A program made the translations under genes and the position numbers. Positions 6,751-11,503 of a DNA stretch of 11,503 nt are shown in pieces. Location of the stretch: positions 1-11,503 of the forward strand of contig JAUWTC010000033.1 of NCBI GenBank assembly GCA_030609785.1. Reading direction: 5' to 3'. The notes below the pieces were generated by a model. That model was not told the origin of the DNA. It ran no database searches and saw nothing but the letters and a program-made list of their open reading frames with translations. Position 1 is the first letter of the stretch. The number at the start of each line of letters is the position of its first letter. This stretch comes from Holophagae bacterium (lineage in GTDB: Bacteria > Acidobacteriota > Thermoanaerobaculia > Thermoanaerobaculales > Sulfomarinibacteraceae).

Positions 6751-7835
6751 GATCTCAACTCCCGGGAGAGGTTGAGCAGCAGGCCCATGGAAATCATCGT
6801 CACCAGCAGATCGGTCTTGCCGTAGCTGACCAGGGGGAAGGGGATGCCTTTCGGCGGCAGGAGGCGAAGGCACACGACCATGTGAAGAAGGGCCTGTGTG
6901 GCAAAGGTTATGGTCAAGCCGAACGCCAGGAGGGCACGGGCAGACGCCGGTTGACGCCAGGAGATCTGGAGGCCGCGCCATGTGATGACCCCGGCGAGCG
7001 CGACCAAGCCGATGATGCCGACCATGCCCAGTTCCTCGGCGGTGCTCGCGAAGACGAAATCGGTGTGAGGCTCGGGGAGGAAGAAGAGCTTCTGAAGGCC
7101 GGCGCCGTAGCCCCGGCCTGTGAGACCGCCACTGCCGATGGCGACCATGCTCTGCCTGCTCTGGTAGCCGGCCGCCGAGGCGCCGGCGCCGATGAAGGCC
7201 TTGACGCGGGCCAGTCGATAAGGTGATGTCAGGACGGCGGCGACGGCAGCGAGTATGACCGAAATGCCGGGTACGGCCAGCAGGCGGAGGGGCATGCCCG
7301 CCACAAAGGTCATGGCACCGATCGTCGCGACGATCAGCGCCGCAGACCCCAGATCCGGTTCGGCCAGGACCAGGGTTGCTGTGACCGACGAGGTGGCAAC
7401 CAGGACACCGAGACTCTTCCAATCCCACTCGTTTTCGCGGGCTCTGGCCAACAGGACGGCGGTCAGGAGGATCAAGGCCAGTCGGGCGACGACCGAGGGT
7501 TGGACTGAGATGCCGCCAAGGCTGATCCAGCGGTGTGTGGCGTTGATCGGAGGCTGGAGGTAGGCTCCGAGAAGGAGAAGCCAACTCAAAGCCAGGAAGG
7601 TGCCGGTGACCTTGGGTCGAAGGACGACCTCGGTCTTGAGGTGCATGACGATCAGCATCAGCAACAGCCCGACCGCCGCGGTCGCGCCCTGCCAGGTGAC
7701 GAAGTAGGAGGCGGGCCGGTCGTAGCGCTCGGTGGCCAAAACCCACGAGGCCGAACCCATCACCGCCAGCCCGACCGCTGTCAAGACGATTGTGGCCCCG
7801 AAGAGCAGGCGGTCGAAGTGCTGAGTTATCGGCAT
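6747..7835 (-). CDS. ftsW: Septal peptidoglycan glycosyltransferase FtsW (SEDS family)
   Basis: This polytopic SEDS protein polymerises lipid II into septal glycan with a partner class B PBP. Its 362 residues form many hydrophobic segments (roughly ten helices expected). Family motifs are NATHRWISLGGISVQPS (98-114), EPDLGSAAL (159-167), and the extracytoplasmic PEPHTDFVFASTAEELG (254-270) with the presumed catalytic Asp259. FtsW rather than RodA is favoured by its place between murD and murG. Near the C-terminus, GIPFPLVSYGKTDLL (330-344) has Lys where the family normally has the second Gly of SYGG, and the preceding helix is atypical. The ATG at 7835 overlaps the murD stop by 10 bases; only a weak GGAAG lies upstream, so coupling to murD is likely. 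Confidence 0.95.
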   Translation of the reverse strand: MPITQHFDRLLFGATIVLTAVGLAVMGSASWVLATERYDRPASYFVTWQGATAAVGLLLMLIVMHLKTEVVLRPKVTGTFLALSWLLLLGAYLQPPINATHRWISLGGISVQPSVVARLALILLTAVLLARARENEWDWKSLGVLVATSSVTATLVLAEPDLGSAALIVATIGAMTFVAGMPLRLLAVPGISVILAAVAAVLTSPYRLARVKAFIGAGASAAGYQSRQSMVAIGSGGLTGRGYGAGLQKLFFLPEPHTDFVFASTAEELGMVGIIGLVALAGVITWRGLQISWRQPASARALLAFGLTITFATQALLHMVVCLRLLPPKGIPFPLVSYGKTDLLVTMISMGLLLNLSRELRS

Positions 7836-9166
7836 GATGACGCTTCTTCCGATGCGAGCCTCTCGAAGGCCTTTCCGCGTTCGGCATAATTGGGGAACTG
7901 GTCAAAGGACGCGCAGGCCGGCGCGAGCAGCACCCACTGTCCCGGGACGGATTGCTTCCGTGCACGCTCAACAGCCCGTTCGAGGGTCTGGCAGTTTTCG
8001 ACCGGGGGGGTGACGTCCTCGAGGGCCTTGGCGATGGCCGAAGCGTCCTGGCCGATCAGGTAGACCGCAGTCGCTGTCTTTTCGATGGACTCGGCCAGAG
8101 GCGAGAAGTCCTGGCCCTTGCCCAGGCCTCCGAGAATCAGATGGACCGACCGGGGGGGGTACCCGCTGAGGGCCGCGATCGCGGCGCCGACATTGGTGGC
8201 CTTGGAGTCGTCGATCCACCGGATATTGTCGCCTTCGTGGACGACCCTGTGCCGATGGGGGAGGCCGGTAAAGGTCCTCAAGGTCTCCCTGATCGCCGTG
8301 AGAGAGCACCCCATTTCCTGGGCGGCCAGGGCGGCAGCCAGTGCATTGGCGATGTTGTGGCGACCGGAGAGCTGGAGTTCCTTGCTCTCGATCAGGGGTT
8401 CTCCTCCGATGTGCAAGCGGTCGTCGACCAGGGTGGCGTCGGCCTCGGCGGAGATCGAGAAGAACCTCTTTCGGGCTGCCGTGACGGTGGCGGCGACCAG
8501 CTCATCGTCGGCATTGAGGATTGCGGTGTCGGAGGGTTTTTGGTGGGCGAAGAGGCGTCCCTTGGCCTCGGCGTACCGTGCCATGTCAGGGTGGCGCTCA
8601 AGGTGGTCCTGGCTGAGGTTGAGGAAGACGCCCACTCGGGGTCTGAGATCGACCAGGGTCTCGGATTGGAAGCTGGAAACCTCGAGGACCCATGATTGCC
8701 ACTGGCCGTCCAGGATCAGCTCCGAGGCCGGGGGGCCGAGGTTGCCACCGGCGACCGTTGCCATCCCCGCCGTCTGCATCATCTGAGCTACCAGGGTTGT
8801 GACGGTGCTCTTGCCGTTCGAACCGGTAACGGCGACCAGTGGGGCCCGGGATCGATGGCGCCAGGCGAATTCAATCTCAGAGAGGATCGGAAGACCTCGG
8901 CGGCGTGCCTCGAGGACCAGGGGCAGGTCAGATGGCACGCCCGGGGAGAGGATGATCAGGTCGGCGTTGTCGAGAACTATCAGAGGATGGCCGCCGAGTT
9001 CGATCAGTGTCCCCGGCGGCAAGGTGTTGACGGTCTCCTGGACGTCCTGCGCAGGACGTTGGTCGGTGATGAGCACCTGAACTCCGTCGGCTGCCGCCAG
9101 GCGGGCTGCGCCCAGGCCCGAGACCCCAAGGCCGATGACCACAACGTGAGAGGGGGTTCCCGACAT
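7826..9166 (-). CDS. murD: UDP-N-acetylmuramoyl-L-alanine--D-glutamate ligase MurD
   Basis: This cytoplasmic Mur ligase adds D-Glu to UDP-MurNAc-L-Ala using ATP. The 446 residues fit the family. Motifs are GLGVSG (12-17) in the UDP-binding domain, P-loop TGSNGKST (114-121), LEVSSFQ (161-167), NLSQDHLERH (183-192), Lys202 as the likely carbamylated lysine, GRHNIANALAA (268-278), LPHRHRV (302-308), DDSKATN (319-325), GGLGKGQDFSPL (346-357) and the MurD-specific LAPACASFDQFPNYAERG (414-431). All key positions look intact. The ATG at 9166 begins 4 bases after the mraY stop and has no strong Shine-Dalgarno, suggesting reinitiation after mraY. It ends with TAA, overlapping ftsW by 10 bases. Confidence 0.98.
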   Translation of the reverse strand: MSGTPSHVVVIGLGVSGLGAARLAAADGVQVLITDQRPAQDVQETVNTLPPGTLIELGGHPLIVLDNADLIILSPGVPSDLPLVLEARRRGLPILSEIEFAWRHRSRAPLVAVTGSNGKSTVTTLVAQMMQTAGMATVAGGNLGPPASELILDGQWQSWVLEVSSFQSETLVDLRPRVGVFLNLSQDHLERHPDMARYAEAKGRLFAHQKPSDTAILNADDELVAATVTAARKRFFSISAEADATLVDDRLHIGGEPLIESKELQLSGRHNIANALAAALAAQEMGCSLTAIRETLRTFTGLPHRHRVVHEGDNIRWIDDSKATNVGAAIAALSGYPPRSVHLILGGLGKGQDFSPLAESIEKTATAVYLIGQDASAIAKALEDVTPPVENCQTLERAVERARKQSVPGQWVLLAPACASFDQFPNYAERGKAFERLASEEASSCR

Positions 9167-9170
9167 CAGC

Positions 9171-10256
9171 TCATCTCAACTTCAATGTGGCCAGGCCGGC
9201 GAGGGCGAAGACCAGTGCGATGATCCAGAACCGAACGACGACCTGGGTCTCGCTCCAGCCCAGGAGTTCGAAGTGGTGGTGGAGGGGTGCCATGCGAAAG
9301 ACGCGTTTGCCCCGCATCTTGTACGACCCCACTTGAATCAAGACCGACAGGGCCTCGAGTACGAAAAGACCACCGACGATTACCAGGAGGATTTCCTGCT
9401 TCGCGACGACGGCGACGATGCCCAGGCCTCCGCCGAGGGCGAGCGATCCGACGTCACCCATGAAGACCTGAGCGGGATGACAGTTGAACCACAGAAAACC
9501 CATCGCTGCACCGACCATGGCCCCGGTGAAGACGGCAACCTCACCGGCGTCGGACACATGGACGATCCGGAGGTACTCGGCAATTCGGATATGGCCCGCG
9601 ACGTAGAGAAACAACGTGTAGGTCGTCGCAGCGATCGCCACGGCGCCGACGGCCAGCCCGTCGAGACCGTCGGTCAGGTTGACCGCGTTGGAGGCCCCGA
9701 TCAAGACCAGCGCGACGAAGGGCAGGTAGAACAGACCCAGAGGGAGGAGCAGTTCCTTGACGAATGGTAGGGCGAGGGCGCCGGCGTGAGTAGCCGGTTC
9801 GGCGACTGCCCGGGCGGCCAGGGCGCCGCCGAGGCCGACCAGGGTTTGGAGGGCCAGTTTCTGCCGAGTTGTCAGACCGAGATTCCTCCCCAAGCGGACC
9901 TTGATGAAGTCGTCGGCGAATCCAATGGCGCCGAAGGCGACGGTCACCGCCAATACGGTCCACACGTAGGCATTGGTCGGATCGGCCCAGAGCAGGGTGG
10001 AGAGGGTGAAGGCGCCAACCATCAAGACGCCGCCCATTGTCGGCGTCCCGGCCTTGACCTGGTGGTGGCTGGGCCCCTCTTCGCGAATTGACTGCCGTAC
10101 CTGAAGGGCCCGAAGTTTTTCAAGCAGCCACGGCCCTGCGATCAGGCTGAGGAAAAAGGCGGTGGCCAAAGCCAAACCGGTTCTGAAGGTGATGTAACGA
10201 AAGACATTGAAGCCGATCAAGTGTCCCTTGAGGGAATAGAGCAGGTAATAAAGCAT
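9171..10256 (-). CDS. mraY: Phospho-N-acetylmuramoyl-pentapeptide-transferase MraY
   Basis: This integral membrane enzyme transfers phospho-MurNAc-pentapeptide to undecaprenyl phosphate, giving lipid I. Its 361 residues with about ten hydrophobic helices match the family. Motifs are GTPTMGGVLM (70-79), the acidic pair in GFADDFIKV (112-120), NAVNLTDGLDGLA (190-202), FMGDVGSLALGG (265-276) with the essential Asp268, and the histidine cluster APLHHHFELLGW (323-334). All are intact. The ATG at 10256 shares one base with the murF stop (TGATG), with GGAGG 5 bases upstream inside murF. The murF-mraY-murD order is the standard dcw order. Confidence 0.98.
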   Translation of the reverse strand: MLYYLLYSLKGHLIGFNVFRYITFRTGLALATAFFLSLIAGPWLLEKLRALQVRQSIREEGPSHHQVKAGTPTMGGVLMVGAFTLSTLLWADPTNAYVWTVLAVTVAFGAIGFADDFIKVRLGRNLGLTTRQKLALQTLVGLGGALAARAVAEPATHAGALALPFVKELLLPLGLFYLPFVALVLIGASNAVNLTDGLDGLAVGAVAIAATTYTLFLYVAGHIRIAEYLRIVHVSDAGEVAVFTGAMVGAAMGFLWFNCHPAQVFMGDVGSLALGGGLGIVAVVAKQEILLVIVGGLFVLEALSVLIQVGSYKMRGKRVFRMAPLHHHFELLGWSETQVVVRFWIIALVFALAGLATLKLR

Positions 10257-11503
10257 CAGCTCCTCCCCTCGGACAGGGCGGAGACCACGCGGTCCAGGCC
10301 GACGCCGCGGGAGCCCTTGATCAAGATGGTGTCTCCGGGTTCCAGGAGGGCCTCAAGGGCGGATGTCGCTGCATCCGAGTCCTCGGCCTTAAAGGCACGG
10401 TGGCGGGGAAGGCCCGCCGCGACCGCTCCTTCGAGCACCTTGTGGCTCATGTCGCTTCCGACCGTGAGGAGGAGATCACAGCGGCTCGCGACCAGGCGCC
10501 CGATGTCACGGTGGGCTGCCGCGGCGGCCGACCCCAGTTCATACATTTCTCCGAGGACGGCCACTCGTCGTCCGGAGCACTCTGCCAACAATTCGAGGGC
10601 CCGCGTCACTGCCTCTGGCGAGGCGTTGTAGGAGTCGTCGATGACGGTGATGTCGTCCCGGAGGCGGAGGACAGTGCCCCGGTGAGGGGCCGCCGCCAGT
10701 TCTTCGGCAGCGCGTGCGATATCGTCAACTCGCAGGCCCAGGGCATGGGCGGCCGTGGCTGCAGCGAGGAAATTCTCGGCCTGAAAGAGGCCCGGCAGTG
10801 GAAGCCGGAAGGACGCTCTGCCCGACGGCAGGATCAGGGTCCCCCGGGTTCCCTCCAAGCCGAGGTCCTCGACGGCTTCCAGCCTGGCTTCGGTCTCCGG
10901 TCCCCCATAAGAAAGGACCCCGGCCCTGGTCCGCCGAGCAAAATCTCTCTGCCTGGGGTCGTCGGCGTTGATCACCAGGGTGCCTTCGGGTTTCAGGTGA
11001 GCCAACAGTTCGGCCTTGGCTTCGACGACACCGTCCATTGACGAGAAGAACTCGGTGTGGGCAGGAGTGATGCGGGTGTAGAGCAGTACGTCGGGACGGA
11101 GGATGTTGCCGAGGAGGTCAAGCTCGCCGGCCCGGCTCATTCCGGCCTCGGCGACAAAGACCTCGACGTCGTCGTCTTGCGACAGAATCTGCGCCGGAAG
11201 GCCGAGGGTGGAGTTCCGGTTGCCCTGTGAAGAGCCGGTGACCCTGTGATGTTCCAGGATGAGGGCCAGGAAGTCTTTGGTGGTCGTCTTGCCGACGGAA
11301 CCCGTGATGGCAGCCACCTGCCAGGGACGACGATGACAATCGGCAGCCGCCAGTTGATGGTAGGCGGCCAGCGGGTCGGCCACCGAGATCAAGGCGCGGT
11401 CGACCGGAGGGGGAGCCAGATCGACGTCTGAGCGGACCAGAGCCGCCGTAGCTTTCTCCAGAGCCTTCGGGACAAAGGCGTGTCCGTCGACTCGCTCGCC
11501 GGG
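10256..11503 (-). CDS. murF: UDP-MurNAc-tripeptide--D-alanyl-D-alanine ligase MurF (5' end outside the window)
   Basis: This ligase adds D-Ala-D-Ala to complete UDP-MurNAc-pentapeptide. The frame is open to the window edge with 415 residues visible; roughly the first 40 are missing. Numbering from the visible end, there is a MurF-type N-domain motif GERVDGHAFV (2-11), P-loop TGSVGKTTTKD (67-77), AEAGMSRAGEL (118-128), ITPAHTEFF (145-153), DDSYNASP (289-296), GEMYELG (318-324) followed by AHRDIGR, and IKGSRGVGLDRVV (395-407). These last motifs distinguish MurF from MurE. It is somewhat divergent: the ligase motif usually read as G-x-HN-x-x-N is GLFQAEN (238-244), and GNxNN is GNRNS (94-98). 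A TTG at 11392 could start an internal frame, but homology continues upstream of it. Confidence 0.95.
   Translation of the reverse strand, partial: PGERVDGHAFVPKALEKATAALVRSDVDLAPPPVDRALISVADPLAAYHQLAAADCHRRPWQVAAITGSVGKTTTKDFLALILEHHRVTGSSQGNRNSTLGLPAQILSQDDDVEVFVAEAGMSRAGELDLLGNILRPDVLLYTRITPAHTEFFSSMDGVVEAKAELLAHLKPEGTLVINADDPRQRDFARRTRAGVLSYGGPETEARLEAVEDLGLEGTRGTLILPSGRASFRLPLPGLFQAENFLAAATAAHALGLRVDDIARAAEELAAAPHRGTVLRLRDDITVIDDSYNASPEAVTRALELLAECSGRRVAVLGEMYELGSAAAAAHRDIGRLVASRCDLLLTVGSDMSHKVLEGAVAAGLPRHRAFKAEDSDAATSALEALLEPGDTILIKGSRGVGLDRVVSALSEGRS
10262..10266 (-). promoter_or_regulatory. Shine-Dalgarno of mraY inside the murF 3' end
   Basis: GGAGG on the minus strand is followed by the 5-base spacer AGCTG and the mraY ATG at 10256. 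The spacer includes two bases of the murF TGA, so termination and initiation are adjacent. Confidence 0.75.

Noticed and set aside
5674..7971. 765-codon minus-strand frame suggesting a large N-terminal fusion on MurG
   Set aside because: The upstream part is ftsW read in another frame, rich in Arg and Pro with no motifs. A GTG with a Shine-Dalgarno at 6750 gives a normal-length MurG.

Overview
The window is the downstream half of a dcw (division and cell wall) cluster, read entirely from the minus strand. From high to low coordinates it holds murF (5' end cut by the window edge), mraY, murD, ftsW, murG, murC, ftsQ, ftsA and ftsZ. A 282-base gap follows, then an alpha/beta-hydrolase gene whose 3' end lies outside the window. 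All ten genes are identified from family motifs in their translations. I see no RNA genes, mobile elements, CRISPR arrays or plus-strand genes.

The organism is a GC-rich bacterium with standard FtsZ-FtsA-FtsQ-FtsW division and standard peptidoglycan precursor synthesis. Gene order and protein sequences suggest a diderm such as Acidobacteriota or a neighbouring lineage, but this is only an impression and was not tested. Two genes common in this stretch of other clusters, murB and ddl, are absent: murC abuts ftsQ directly.

Layout. 11503-9171: murF and mraY finish the UDP-MurNAc-pentapeptide and load it onto undecaprenyl phosphate to make lipid I. 9166-4301: murD adds D-Glu, ftsW polymerises glycan at the septum, murG converts lipid I to lipid II, and murC adds the first L-Ala. 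4304-1113: ftsQ, ftsA and ftsZ supply the divisome scaffold, the membrane anchor and the ring polymer. Every junction from murF to ftsZ is an overlap of 1-14 bases or a 4-base gap, so the set is almost certainly one translationally coupled operon. 1112-831: an intergenic spacer with heptamer-phased repeats, a 20-base perfect palindrome and two stem-loops. 830-1: a hydrolase resembling the SERHL/MEST-type group, probably a separate transcription unit.

This is essentially an ordinary core region. The points worth a second look are departures from consensus motifs in FtsA, FtsW and MurF, the missing murB/ddl, the ftsZ ribosome-binding site embedded in the ftsA tail, and the repeat-built spacer.
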